Positions 1-8,674 of a stretch of DNA of 64,000 bases are shown here, piece after piece. The first letter of the stretch is position 1; the number at the start of each line of letters is the position of its first letter. The position numbers and the translations under genes were made by a program. Source of the stretch: Flavobacterium cellulosilyticum (GTDB taxonomy: Bacteria; Bacteroidota; Bacteroidia; Flavobacteriales; Flavobacteriaceae); assembly GCF_004349355.1 (NCBI RefSeq), contig NZ_SMFK01000007.1, forward strand, positions 1 to 64,000. Direction: 5' to 3'. Below the pieces are notes generated by a model. The model worked only from the letters and a program-made list of their open reading frames with translations, had not been told where the DNA came from and searched no databases.

Positions 1-1
1 G

Positions 2-373
2 AGGAGGAACAACGAAATACCATTGATTCATCATTCAGACAGAGGATTGCAATATTGTGCGAATGATTACCAAAATACTCTAAATAAAAACGGAATATTG
101 CCAAGTATGACACAAAATTCTGATCCCTATGAGAATGCTGTAGCTGAAAGAATAAACGGAATATTAAAACAGGAATTCATGATTGATAAATACAATTTAG
201 ATTTAAACATCATCAGAAAAATTGTCAAAGAATCAGTCAATATATACAATGAATTAAGACCTCATTATTCTAATCATATGCTGACTCCAAACCAAATGCG
301 TTTACAAAGTCAAATTAAAATGAGGACCTATAAAACAAAAAACACTTGCAAAAACGTTTTTGCAAGTGTTTAA
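2..373 (+). CDS. IS3-family transposase OrfB, C-terminal part (5' cut by window edge)
   Basis: This is the 3' part of the DDE integrase-type transposase of an IS3-family insertion sequence, which joins element ends to target DNA. The frame is open to the window edge, so the gene starts outside. HHSDRG carries the second catalytic Asp, and the ENAVAERINGILKQEF stretch carries the catalytic Glu of the rve core. A tail of the usual size (NIYNELRPHYSNHMLTPNQM) follows. The last 10 codons and the stop lie on a perfect palindrome (341-370), so the C-terminal residues KNTCKNVFASV are dictated by a hairpin. The element's right end lies just downstream. The part seen shows no frameshift. The family call is secure; the subgroup is not resolved. 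Confidence 0.93.
   Translation, partial: RRNNEIPLIHHSDRGLQYCANDYQNTLNKNGILPSMTQNSDPYENAVAERINGILKQEFMIDKYNLDLNIIRKIVKESVNIYNELRPHYSNHMLTPNQMRLQSQIKMRTYKTKNTCKNVFASV
341..370. terminator. Perfect 30-bp palindrome overlapping the transposase 3' end
   Basis: AACACTTGCAAAAA, a central CG, then TTTTTGCAAGTGTT gives a 14-bp stem immediately before the TAA stop. It can act as a terminator for the transposase mRNA or block read-in from outside, a known device in insertion sequences. The role is inferred; the palindrome is seen directly. Confidence 0.7.
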
Positions 374-396
374 TTAAATATTTTTGTCTAATAATC

Positions 397-421
397 TGTA
401 TCGGTTATTTAGGACAAGACA
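397..421 (+). mobile_element. Probable right terminal inverted repeat of the IS3-family element
   Basis: Downstream of the transposase the sequence TGTATCGGTTATTTAGGACA, then AGACA, ends in CA, as IS3-family ends do (reverse complement begins TGTC). It sits 24 bases after the stop, a normal IS3 distance. The left end is outside the window, so the match between ends and the target duplication cannot be checked here. Confidence 0.5.
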
Positions 422-436
422 TAAATTAAAAATTGA

Positions 437-586
437 CTTCCACTATTAACAAACTTTCAAAATCAGAAAAAAGACACTCGCAATTTTCAGGATGTCATCA
501 AAAGCAATCTTGAAGATATAGAACCACAATTCTATTCACAGAATAAAAAGACTACCACAGATTCTATTTCGTATCATTTAATGTAA
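437..586 (+). pseudogene. 3' remnant of an unidentified gene next to the IS end
   Basis: Just past the IS end a 49-codon open frame runs to a TAA. It reads like normal hydrophilic protein (for example FQDVIKSNLEDIEPQFYSQ) and has no start codon. It could be the tail of a gene interrupted by the insertion sequence. I do not recognise the family. It may also be chance open frame in AT-rich DNA. Confidence 0.3.
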
Positions 587-749
587 AAAATAAAAGCAAA
601 ATAGATAAATCAATGACAACAAAAAAGAGAACCCTTTGATGAAAATTATTTTTTACAAATCAAAAACACTCATAATTTCAAGTAAAATCTTAACTTATGT
701 ACAACAAACTAATAACATATCCTTAACAGCTAAAAGGGGAAAAGTATAC

Positions 750-838
750 GATCTTTGCAGTGTAATAAACTGGTTATTTATTACATGGTTTTGGTTAGTT
801 AGTAAGAAAGTTGTCCCGCAAATTGCGGGACTTTTTTT
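750..838 (+). ncRNA. Possible short transcript: promoter-like element followed by strong terminator
   Basis: GATCTTTG at 750-757 is one base off the Bacteroidota -7 element TAnnTTTG. About 55 bases later comes a GC-rich hairpin (GTCCCGC / GCGGGAC, 813-831) with a T7 run. No convincing gene lies between. It may be a small RNA, or a promoter and terminator left after a deletion. There is no good -33 element, so confidence is low. Confidence 0.2.
812..838 (+). terminator. Intrinsic terminator
   Basis: The stem GTCCCGCAA / TTGCGGGAC is followed by TTTTTTT on the plus strand. It lies between the plus-strand remnant region and the 3' end of the minus-strand hydrolase, and the T run points to termination of plus-strand transcription. 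Confidence 0.75.
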
Positions 839-841
839 ATT

Positions 842-1627
842 TTATTTTGAAACACCAATAAATGCCAGCACTGCATTATTAAAAACAATAGGTTGCTACA
901 CATTTACCACATGACCACATTGTGCAATAACAAATAATTTTGACGATTTATAATGCCTTTCAACCACTTTTCGTACTGATGGCAAAAACATATAATCTTC
1001 TTCTCCCATCACATAAAGTGTAGGGATTTCTAACTCCACTTGGCGAAACAATTTCAATAACGGATTAATCTCAGCGGTAAGTTGGAACCATTTTATAAAT
1101 TCTTTTTGGTATAATTTTTTAGCCTCATTTATAAAAAGCAAACGGGATTGTTTATGATTCCTTTTAGGCATTATCACAAAAGCAAAAAACCGATACAATA
1201 CCAAATAAGGCAAAATGTATTTAAAAACATTCCCTAATTGCATCAAGATTTGCGATCGGTAATTCATTTTTAAGATTGCACCGCCCAATATCATGCTTTG
1301 TACCCGTTCTGGATGAATTTCAGCCAATTGTCGAATGAGAATTGTACCTAATGAAATTCCAACAAAATGGGATTTTTCAATTTTTAAATGGTCAATTACT
1401 TCCAAAAGATCATTTGCAATCGACTCGAAAGTATATTTTTTCTGAAAAGCCTTTTTCAAAATAGTTTTAGAATTTCCGTGACCTCTTAAATCTAATAATA
1501 AAACATTATATTCTTTCTGAAAATCCCGAATTTGCTTGAACCAAATAGTCGAACTTCCGCCTGCTCCGTGAACAAAAGTCACCCACTGCGTGCTGTTTTC
1601 GTTTTTATAAATGCTGTAGTTTATCAA
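842..1627 (-). pseudogene. Alpha/beta hydrolase with premature amber stop near the C-terminus
   Basis: The gene encodes an alpha/beta-hydrolase-fold enzyme of unknown substrate. The open part is 243 residues: oxyanion motif HGAGGSS at 20-26, nucleophile Ser92 in GISLG (a GxSxG variant), acid Asp211 in GEED, and the catalytic His239. The frame then stops at TAG (896-898), only four residues after the His. Family members normally continue about 20 residues with an EQP..FN helix. Reading past the TAG in the same frame gives QPIVFNNAVLAFIGVSK and then TAA at 842, which is exactly that helix. A sense codon (probably GAG or CAG) therefore seems to have become TAG. The enzyme may be truncated but partly active, rescued by readthrough, or the stop may be a sequencing error. 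It lies downstream of pyrF on the same strand. Confidence 0.75.
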
Positions 1628-1701
1628 ACGTTATTTTTTTTTAATGAAACACGAATTATCTCGAATTAATCTGTAGAATTTCGTGAAATTCGCGGCTAAT
1701 T
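1628..1701. repeat. Short extragenic repeat-like spacer
   Basis: The pyrF-hydrolase spacer holds CACGAATTATCTCGAATT and GAATTTCGTGAAATTCGCGG, words built from GAATT/GAAATT half-repeats. I know similar spacers between genes in flavobacterial genomes. Function unknown. Confidence 0.35.
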
Positions 1702-2514
1702 TTATTTTAAAATCCCTTCCATTTCCTGTTGCATTTTCAAGGCTTCTTTCCTAGCTTTTTCGGCAAAATCAATGCCGTTTGAGGCATAGATGATCGCTCT
1801 TGAAGAATTAATAAGCAATCCCACATTGGCATTCATTCCGTATTTACACACTTCAGAAAGACTACCTCCTTGAGCACCAACTCCAGGAACTAACAAGAAA
1901 CTATCGGGTACAATTTTGCGGATTTCGGTAAAATATTCTGCTTTAGTAGCACCAACAACATACATCAGGTTTTCAGAATTTTTCCAAGATTTTGAAGTTT
2001 CCAAAACTTGTTTGTATAATTCCTTTCCATCCACGTTTAAGGTCTGAAAATCAAAAGCACCTTCGTTCGAAGTCAAAGCCAACATAATAGTATGTTTGTT
2101 TTCGAATGCTAGAAAAGGCTCCACAGAATCTTTCCCCATATAAGGAGCAACGGTAACACTATCAAAATTCAAATCTTCGAAAAAAGCTTTGGCATACATG
2201 GAAGAAGTATTGCCAATATCGCCCCGTTTTGCATCAGCAATCGTGAAGATGTCTGGATGAGTTGAGTTGATGTAATTAATGGTTTTTTGCAATGACATCC
2301 ACCCTTTTATCCCATAAGCTTCATAGAAAGCTGTATTGGGTTTATAAGAAACCGTCAAATCGTGTGTTGCATCTATTATCGCTTTATTGAATTCGAAAAT
2401 AGGATCTTCTAATGTTAATAAATGCTTTGGAATTTTATTCAAATCAACATCCAGTCCTATGCATAGGAATGATTTTTTCAATTGAATTTGATTGTAAAGT
2501 TCTGGTGTTGTCAT
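1702..2514 (-). CDS. pyrF: Orotidine 5'-phosphate decarboxylase
   Basis: PyrF converts orotidine 5'-monophosphate to UMP, the last step of de novo pyrimidine synthesis, in the cytoplasm. The protein has 270 residues, the size of the longer (type 2) OMP decarboxylases. The catalytic Asp-Lys-x-x-Asp cluster is seen as DAKRGD at 94-99. Also visible are FLCIGLDVD at the N-terminus for substrate binding and the phosphate-binding VPGVGAQGG near the end. The ATG at 2514 is the natural start, following an A-rich leader. A perfect -7 element lies 20 bases upstream on the same strand. The neighbouring hydrolase may be read from the same transcript. Confidence 0.97.
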   Translation of the reverse strand: MTTPELYNQIQLKKSFLCIGLDVDLNKIPKHLLTLEDPIFEFNKAIIDATHDLTVSYKPNTAFYEAYGIKGWMSLQKTINYINSTHPDIFTIADAKRGDIGNTSSMYAKAFFEDLNFDSVTVAPYMGKDSVEPFLAFENKHTIMLALTSNEGAFDFQTLNVDGKELYKQVLETSKSWKNSENLMYVVGATKAEYFTEIRKIVPDSFLLVPGVGAQGGSLSEVCKYGMNANVGLLINSSRAIIYASNGIDFAEKARKEALKMQQEMEGILK

Positions 2515-2533
2515 GTACTTTTTTTTTCTGTGG

Positions 2534-2541
2534 CAAATTTA
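2534..2541 (-). promoter_or_regulatory. -7 promoter element of pyrF
   Basis: Read on the minus strand this is TAAATTTG, a full match to the Bacteroidota consensus TAnnTTTG. It lies close upstream of the pyrF ATG. No TTTG at the ideal -33 distance is present. Confidence 0.45.
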
Positions 2542-3042
<501 letters not shown>

Positions 3043-3228
3043 ATGAACTCTACAGAAATCAAAGGAAATTGGAACGAAATTAAGGGAAAATTAAAACAAA
3101 AGTATGCCGTTCTTACGGATGACGATTTGATGTACGAAAAAGGTAAAGAAGATGAGCTTTATGGAAAAATTCAAAAGAAAATAGGCAAAAGCAAAGACGA
3201 AATTACAAAATGGATTGCTGAATTGTAA
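3043..3228 (+). CDS. CsbD-like stress response protein
   Basis: A small cytoplasmic CsbD-family protein of 61 residues. The family is induced by general stress in many bacteria, but its biochemical role is unknown. The diagnostic opening NSTEIKGNWNEIKGKLKQK is present, followed by the charged DDDLMYEKGKEDEL segment and a basic helix to the C-terminus. The length is normal. The start is the only ATG in frame, just after the AAT tract. The gene appears monocistronic: a hairpin terminator follows 25 bases after the stop. YtxH and lmo0937-like genes, which often share stress regulation with CsbD, lie about 4 kb away. Confidence 0.93.
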   Translation: MNSTEIKGNWNEIKGKLKQKYAVLTDDDLMYEKGKEDELYGKIQKKIGKSKDEITKWIAEL

Positions 3229-3252
3229 TTCATTCATTTAAGTACAAATTGG

Positions 3253-3314
3253 AACTGCCTTTTCATTAATAATCCTTTAGAGAAGATTATTTTTGTTAAG
3301 GCAGTTTTTTTTTA
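3253..3314 (+). terminator. Terminator of the CsbD gene
   Basis: The outer stem AACTGCCT / AGGCAGTT encloses an inner stem AATAATC / GATTATT, followed by a T9 run. This is a two-tier hairpin. Confidence 0.75.
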
Positions 3315-3684
3315 GAAAAATAACACTATAAACACAAGGCGAATCAAACACCATATTGTACAGGTATTATAGTATTTTTCAAATGTTTGATTTAAGATAT
3401 TTAAGACCTCAATTTAGCATTACTCCATCACCATTACATTAAAAATCTCTTTTTGAACATTTTGATAAGATGCGCTCCATTTGTCTTTTATTAAGAGCAT
3501 CATAAGAAAAAAGTTTAACAACAAGTCAATGAACCAATTGAAAATTTGAAAGGAATTAAAGTATAAAAAAAGTTATAAAATCAAATCTAAAATTTATCAA
3601 AAAAACAATATTTACAGCAAACATGTGTTAATAAATAAAGTCTTATAAGTTTTTTTATTAATTTAGAGGCAAAAATTACGACAT
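3315..3684. other. Intergenic region, nothing recognised
   Basis: About 370 AT-rich bases before the AraC-type regulator. No open frame, repeat or clear promoter was found; the promoter of the AraC/response-regulator/kinase operon should lie here. Confidence 0.4.
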
Positions 3685-4245
3685 ATGAAGGTATATATAA
3701 AATTTGATTTCAATACAGTTTGTAATAAAATCCTAGAAGAAAAATTGGCCGAAAGCCAAATAAAACATAGGAATTTGGGTTTTGGAGAAGTTGAATTTTT
3801 AGAAAAAGTATCTCAAGAAAAACTTCGTTTTTTTAGAAATTCATTACAATCCTACGGAATAGAAATTGTAGAAAACCAAAAAGCCATCTTAATTCAAAAA
3901 ATTAAAGACGCTGTTGTCGATTTGGTGTTCAATGAGGATATAGCTATAAATGTAAAAACTTCAGTTTATTTGGCTGAAAAACTTGAATTAAGTTACGGTC
4001 ATTTGTCTAATCTATTTTCAGAAGTGACCTATACTTCTATAGAAAATTTTATCATACTTCAAAAAATTGAACGTGCCAAGCAATTAATCTTAAGCAATCA
4101 ATTATCTTTAACCGAAATAGCTTTTCAATTAAATTATTCAAGTGTAGCTCATTTGAGTTCTCAGTTTAAAAATACAACTGGTATTACACCATCAGCATTT
4201 CAAAGAATTATCAAAAAACGAAAAGAAAACACTTCTAAAAATTAA
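3685..4245 (+). CDS. AraC-family transcriptional regulator
   Basis: A DNA-binding regulator of 186 residues. The C-terminal half is a complete AraC double helix-turn-helix: the first around residues 95-120 (SVYLAEKLELSYGHLSNLF), the second around 145-172 (LSLTEIAFQLNYSSVAHLSS), ending in the TGITPSAFQ signature. The N-terminal half is not a cupin; the pattern MKVYIKFDFNTVCNKILEEKL suggests a small ferredoxin-like fold, as in other flavobacterial regulators of this type. It is the first gene of a probable operon: 12 bases separate it from a response regulator and 3 more from a kinase. The trio probably forms one signalling unit with this protein as transcriptional output. Effector and targets unknown. 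Confidence 0.9.
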   Translation: MKVYIKFDFNTVCNKILEEKLAESQIKHRNLGFGEVEFLEKVSQEKLRFFRNSLQSYGIEIVENQKAILIQKIKDAVVDLVFNEDIAINVKTSVYLAEKLELSYGHLSNLFSEVTYTSIENFIILQKIERAKQLILSNQLSLTEIAFQLNYSSVAHLSSQFKNTTGITPSAFQRIIKKRKENTSKN

Positions 4246-4257
4246 AATCAAAAAAAT

Positions 4258-4704
4258 ATGCAACACGATTATATTTTAATCACATTAGCAGACGACGATG
4301 AAGACGATCGGTTATTTTTTACAGATGCCTTTGATGAATTAAAAGTCAATACGGTTGTAAACACATTTAAAAACGGCTTAGAATTAATGGATTTTTTAAA
4401 CCATTCGGAAACCGTTTTACCTAATATCATTTTTCTAGATTTGAATATGCCAATTTTAAACGGTATTGAATGTCTCAAAGAAATCAAAAAAAATGATAAA
4501 TTTAAAGACATTGCAATAGCTATTTATTCTACCTCATCATCAGAGCAGGATATAGAAAATACTTTTGTCTTAGGTGCCAATATTTATATAAAAAAACCAA
4601 GTGACTTTAATGAGCTAAAAAAAATATTGGCTGATGTTGTCATTATCAATTGGCAATACCATACTAACGGTTTAAATAAGGATAATTTTTTACTTCGTCT
4701 ATAA
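4258..4704 (+). CDS. Single-domain response regulator (CheY-like)
   Basis: A 148-residue receiver with no output domain. The acidic pocket is DDDEDD at 12-17, the phospho-acceptor is Asp61 in FLDLNMP, the switch serines follow YSTSSSE at 90-96, and the conserved Lys is in KKPSDF near 113. Such stand-alone receivers often pair with phytochrome-like or CHASE3 kinases. Here it is 3 bases upstream of one, so it is most likely phosphorylated by that kinase and relays to the AraC protein or another partner. The relay is inference. Confidence 0.93.
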   Translation: MQHDYILITLADDDEDDRLFFTDAFDELKVNTVVNTFKNGLELMDFLNHSETVLPNIIFLDLNMPILNGIECLKEIKKNDKFKDIAIAIYSTSSSEQDIENTFVLGANIYIKKPSDFNELKKILADVVIINWQYHTNGLNKDNFLLRL

Positions 4705-4707
4705 ATA

Positions 4708-6492
4708 ATGAAAAACTTAAAGCTTAAATCTACTTTTTATCATAAAATAATTTTTGCAATAAGTTTGCTAATACTATTGGTTGTTGGTGTAATTACAATA
4801 AAACACATTAATAGCATCTCTGCCTCTTCAAAATTACTAATGCATACTTATGAAGTAAATTTAGAATTAGAACATTTGTACTCCTATATTAAAGATTCCG
4901 AAAATAGCATACGAGGTTATTTAATTTCTAGAGACACTGTCTATCTCAAACCGTATCGAGACGATATAAAACAAGTTAACAAATCATTTGAATTACTACA
5001 AGAGCTAACTAAGGATAGTCCCAAACAACAGAAAAATCTGGATTTTTTGTACAAAATCATCAATACCCGAAACCTGTACATGTCCAGCTATTCTAACTTC
5101 AATAATAATTTTGATGTTACTCAGAATATCACTTTTAAAAAAAACTTTAATGAAAGTGGTCTTTTATTAGCTGCCATCAGAATAAAACTGAATGAGATGG
5201 TAACTATTGAAGAATCATTTTTAAAGCAACGTAATTTCAATTATAATAGTCAAATCTACCTGACTCCAATTTTAACTTTAAGTATTTTATTTCTCACCTT
5301 ACTACTTTTAGTTTTTGCTTATTATCAAACCACAAAAGATGTCGAAAAACTCCAGGCTTATAATTTTAAATTAAATAAATCCCATTTCTTAAGTTATCAG
5401 GCAGAAATACTTTCTGAATTTGGCACATGGGATTTGAATTTGAACACCAATACAATTGTCTGTTCCGATAATTTATATCGAATTTTGGGAGTAGCTCCTC
5501 AATCATTTCAAGCTTCTCAGAAGAACTTTCTAAAATTCATACATCCTGAAGACATTCCATTTGTAACCCGTATTTTTGACAAAATAGTAGCAGATGAAAA
5601 CCTCCCAAATTCTTACTTTAGAATAATTAAACCAGATGGAGCGGTTCGACTGGTACGCTCGGTTGGAAAACTATTTGTAGACCAACTAGGGAATAGAACT
5701 ATTTTAGGTGTAACAAGTGATATCACCAACGAACGCCGCAAAACCGAATTATTAGAAGAAAGAAACCAAGAACTCGAACAACGTATCAAGGAGTTGAACG
5801 AGTTTAATCATGTCGCCAGTCATGACTTACAAGAACCTTTACGAAAAATTCAGACTTTTATCTCCAGAATTAATGAGAAAGAGAAAGAAAATCTATCCAA
5901 TTTTGGTATTGAATATTTATCGCGTATTGAAAATGCAGCGAACCGAATGCGTACTTTAATTAATGATTTGTTACAGTATTCAAGAACGAGTAGGCCAGAA
6001 AAAAATCTTGAAATAACGGATTTAAACGAAATACTAAACGATAGTTTAACAGAACTATCTCAAAACATTGAGAACAAAAAAGCAATAATAAACCATGAAA
6101 TATTGCCAACAATTGAAGCAATACCTTTTCAAATGCAGCAACTTTTCTCCAACATGCTTAGTAATTCTTTGAAATATTCCAAACTGACTAGTACACCAGT
6201 AATTGACATAAATTACACCGAAATTACCGCCAAAAACGAGCCTCATTTAGTCGAATATGGGCAGAAAAAATATCATAAAATAACTTTCACTGACAACGGA
6301 ATAGGATTTAATCAAGAACATGCCGATAAAATATTTCTATTATTTAACCGACTACATGGTAAAAGTGAATATAATGGAACTGGTGTAGGATTAGCCATTT
6401 GCAAAAAAATTGCAGAAAACCACAAAGGATTTATTTTCGCCGATAGCAAACTTGATGAAGGAAGTACTTTTACCGTATTTATTCCTGTGTAG
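4708..6492 (+). CDS. CHASE3-PAS sensor histidine kinase
   Basis: An inner-membrane sensor kinase of 594 residues. The first membrane helix lies at about 13-33. A periplasmic CHASE3-type helical sensor follows (40-180, with the typical ENSIRGYLISRD), then a second helix at 186-207. A PAS_3 domain is at about 228-340, followed by a coiled coil. HisKA carries the phospho-accepting His372 in ASHDLQEP, and the HATPase has SNMLSNSLKYS (N box), DNGIGF (G1) and GTGVGL (G2). All catalytic boxes are intact. The start ATG is 3 bases after the response-regulator stop, so translation is probably coupled. The signal sensed is unknown. The gene ends the operon. Confidence 0.95.
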   Translation: MKNLKLKSTFYHKIIFAISLLILLVVGVITIKHINSISASSKLLMHTYEVNLELEHLYSYIKDSENSIRGYLISRDTVYLKPYRDDIKQVNKSFELLQELTKDSPKQQKNLDFLYKIINTRNLYMSSYSNFNNNFDVTQNITFKKNFNESGLLLAAIRIKLNEMVTIEESFLKQRNFNYNSQIYLTPILTLSILFLTLLLLVFAYYQTTKDVEKLQAYNFKLNKSHFLSYQAEILSEFGTWDLNLNTNTIVCSDNLYRILGVAPQSFQASQKNFLKFIHPEDIPFVTRIFDKIVADENLPNSYFRIIKPDGAVRLVRSVGKLFVDQLGNRTILGVTSDITNERRKTELLEERNQELEQRIKELNEFNHVASHDLQEPLRKIQTFISRINEKEKENLSNFGIEYLSRIENAANRMRTLINDLLQYSRTSRPEKNLEITDLNEILNDSLTELSQNIENKKAIINHEILPTIEAIPFQMQQLFSNMLSNSLKYSKLTSTPVIDINYTEITAKNEPHLVEYGQKKYHKITFTDNGIGFNQEHADKIFLLFNRLHGKSEYNGTGVGLAICKKIAENHKGFIFADSKLDEGSTFTVFIPV

Positions 6493-6604
6493 AGAAGTGC
6501 TTTGTAATTTATTGTTTTATTACATGGTAATTATATAAATCTAAAATCAAATCATATAATTATAATATTCGCTTTTGTAGTCAACTTTGGGGTAACATAT
6601 TGCC

Positions 6605-7198
6605 ATGATAAATCTACTTCAAAAACGGATCTTTTTCTACTCGCTATTCTTTATAATTATGATTAGCACTGTTTTATTATGCACAAATCTAACTAAGGAA
6701 TACCTGAACATTACTTTCGAAAAAAACTACAGAACTACCGGATCTGCAATAAATTTTAATTTGATTAATCAGCTAAATAAATCCAACCAAAAAGCGATTG
6801 AATTATCTACTTATATTTATACCAAAACAACCGATTTAAATACACTGCAATTGATTTTAAAAATCAAAAAAGAGCAGAAAGAAATTGAAACTGAATTAAA
6901 ACAGCTCAGCGAAAAAAATTTGATTATCATACCAAATTCGATTTATAATAAAAGTTTAAAACTAGACTCCTCTAGTTTTAAAAACATTAAAAAGCTTTAT
7001 TTTAACTTATTAGAAACCGAGCTCAACAAGCAAATCAATATCTTCGATAGCATAAAAATAAGCACTCGAAATCCAGATTTTAAACAATTTGCTATACGAT
7101 CATTAGCAAAATTGAATAGCAATCATAAAATACTAGAAGCCCGTTATACTTTAATTCAATTTACTCCTAAAACTTCCTTTTGCAAGAAAAGTTTTTGA
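6605..7198 (+). CDS. Membrane-anchored protein of unknown function
   Basis: A 197-residue protein with one N-terminal membrane helix (about residues 8-27, FFYSLFFIIMISTVLLC) and a Lys/Asn-rich, probably periplasmic helical domain. The segment DFKQFAIRSLAKLNSNHKILEAR resembles the end of DUF4142 proteins, but the similarity is short and I do not assign the family. The start ATG at 6605 puts the hydrophobic segment exactly at the N-terminus. It lies 112 bases after the kinase gene and may belong to the same transcript or to the stress genes that follow. Confidence 0.65.
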   Translation: MINLLQKRIFFYSLFFIIMISTVLLCTNLTKEYLNITFEKNYRTTGSAINFNLINQLNKSNQKAIELSTYIYTKTTDLNTLQLILKIKKEQKEIETELKQLSEKNLIIIPNSIYNKSLKLDSSSFKNIKKLYFNLLETELNKQINIFDSIKISTRNPDFKQFAIRSLAKLNSNHKILEARYTLIQFTPKTSFCKKSF

Positions 7199-7446
7199 TT
7201 AAAAAGTAAAATGGACTAGCAATATGGAAATTCTGTAACACATCCAAAATATATTATAACACAAAGGCAGTTAAGCTATCGCATCTTTGTAATGTAGCAA
7301 TCAATATAGTAAAATTTATTAAAAAATAATTGAAACGCAATTTGAAATAAAGGTGGAAACAATTTTCACATTTCCACACATAACTTCATGACGGCGAGCA
7401 TTTTAACTTATTTAAAACAAATAAAACTATTTAAAACATAGAAATC
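7199..7446. promoter_or_regulatory. Leader region of the small stress-gene run
   Basis: CATCTTTG at 7282-7289 is one base off TAnnTTTG and would give a leader of about 150 bases before the lmo0937-like gene. No spaced TTTG is present at -33. The rest is AT-rich without recognisable elements. Confidence 0.3.
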
Positions 7447-7590
7447 ATGCAAAATTTATTGTACACCATCGCAGTTATTTTAGTACTACTTTGGGCCATT
7501 GGGTTCTTTGTATACAATGTTGGATCATTAATCCATATTTTATTAGTAATCGCTGTAATAGCCATTTTACTAAAATTAATCAGAGGATAA
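7447..7590 (+). CDS. lmo0937-family small membrane protein
   Basis: A 47-residue protein that is almost entirely two hydrophobic helices (LLYTIAVILVLLWAIGFFVY and IHILLVIAVIAILLKLI) joined by the typical NVGS turn and ending in RG. This is the pattern of the lmo0937/DUF5670 small inner-membrane proteins, whose function is unknown but which often occur with CsbD and YtxH genes. The ATG follows an A-rich leader. The gene is 37 bases upstream of the YtxH gene and probably co-transcribed. Confidence 0.85.
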   Translation: MQNLLYTIAVILVLLWAIGFFVYNVGSLIHILLVIAVIAILLKLIRG

Positions 7591-7627
7591 AAAAATTAAA
7601 ATAAAAACAATTAAAAAAACAAAAAAG

Positions 7628-7894
7628 ATGAAAACGAATAAAACAATTTTGGGAGTAGTAGGTGGATTAGCAGTTGGTGCTGTAATAGGAATATTATTTG
7701 CTCCAGACAAAGGATCCAAAACGAGAAAAAAAATTATCGATAAGAGCACAGAAGCTACTGATGATATAAAAGATAAATTTGATAAAGTAGTACATACTGT
7801 TTCTGACAAATACAATTCACTGATTAAAAAAGGAGAAGAATTGGTCGAAAAAGAAAAAAAAGAGATAGAAAATTTGAAACAAATCAACAAATAG
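7628..7894 (+). CDS. YtxH domain-containing protein
   Basis: A small envelope protein of 88 residues. An N-terminal glycine-rich membrane helix (GVVGGLAVGAVIGILFAP, about 9-26) is followed by the YtxH hallmark PDKGSKTRKKI and a long charged helix. YtxH proteins are general-stress-linked, membrane-tethered proteins of unknown activity. The gene sits between the lmo0937-like gene and a lipoprotein gene, with 37 and 57 bases of spacing, in an apparent operon of small envelope-stress genes. Confidence 0.9.
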   Translation: MKTNKTILGVVGGLAVGAVIGILFAPDKGSKTRKKIIDKSTEATDDIKDKFDKVVHTVSDKYNSLIKKGEELVEKEKKEIENLKQINK

Positions 7895-7951
7895 TTGGGC
7901 AGAAAATATCGATTTAAAAGAAATCAATTAATTTATAAAAATGAAAAAAAA

Positions 7952-8602
7952 ATGAAAAGTTTAAAAATATCATTCGCATTAATTGTAACTGCAATTGCTT
8001 TTACTGCGTGTAAGGATGAAAACCAAATGAAAGCGAATGAATCACTTGATGCCTTTGACAAATATACTGATTCTGTAAGCAACGTCGCTGAAGAAAAAGC
8101 AGCAGAAAACTGGGAAGCGATAGAGACTAAATACCGTGAATTGAAAATGAATGCCGAAAATTCATTGTCTGCTGCCAAAGACAAAGTTACACTTCAGACA
8201 GACTTCGATAAGACTTCGATGAAATATGAGGATTATAAACGTAAAGTTATGTCCGAAAAAGAAAAAAACCAAAAAACAGCCATGTATCTTTCCTTATTGG
8301 GGCCAAGCTATGTTAATGATGACATGCAGTTTAATTGGGTAAACAAAAACAATATTCTTAGTGTTTATCAAAACTTTGTAAACACCGTACAAAAAAACAA
8401 AGATTCGTATTCTCGTGAAGATTGGGACGAAATAAAGCTAGTTTATGAAGCCTTAGACACTAGAAAAAACACCGTTGAAAAAGAAGGTTTAAGCTCTTCC
8501 GATAATTTGAAAATTGCTGGACTAAAACTTAAATTCAGTCCGATGTACACCCTAAATAGAATGGGCGCCAAGTCGGAAGAAAATGCTGAAGCCAAAAAAT
8601 AA
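7952..8602 (+). CDS. Lipoprotein of unknown function
   Basis: The protein has 216 residues from the ATG at 7952. I reject the longer frame from 7895, because only the later ATG places a lipoprotein signal peptide at the N-terminus (KISFALIVTAIAFTAC, lipid-bearing Cys18). Another ATG at 7941 is in a different frame and stops at once. The mature part is helical and Lys/Glu-rich (residues 25-120 with coiled-coil character), then a segment with NWVNKNNILSVYQNFVNTV. I do not recognise a named domain with confidence. It is the last gene of the run and is followed by a strong terminator shared with prfA. Confidence 0.75.
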   Translation: MKSLKISFALIVTAIAFTACKDENQMKANESLDAFDKYTDSVSNVAEEKAAENWEAIETKYRELKMNAENSLSAAKDKVTLQTDFDKTSMKYEDYKRKVMSEKEKNQKTAMYLSLLGPSYVNDDMQFNWVNKNNILSVYQNFVNTVQKNKDSYSREDWDEIKLVYEALDTRKNTVEKEGLSSSDNLKIAGLKLKFSPMYTLNRMGAKSEENAEAKK

Positions 8603-8623
8603 GTATCGCATATTATGTTGCAA

Positions 8624-8657
8624 AAAAAATGAGGTCCGAAAAGACCTCATTTTTTTG
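8624..8657. terminator. Bidirectional terminator between the lipoprotein gene and prfA
   Basis: AAAAAAATGAGGTC and GACCTCATTTTTTT form a 13-14 bp stem with a CGAAAA loop. There is an A run before and a T run after, so it serves both converging genes. Confidence 0.85.
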
Positions 8658-8674
8658 TATACACTATTCTGAAA

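Noticed and set aside
636..914. Plus-strand open frame of 92 codons
   Set aside because: It runs through a terminator hairpin and the antisense end of the hydrolase gene and has no protein features.
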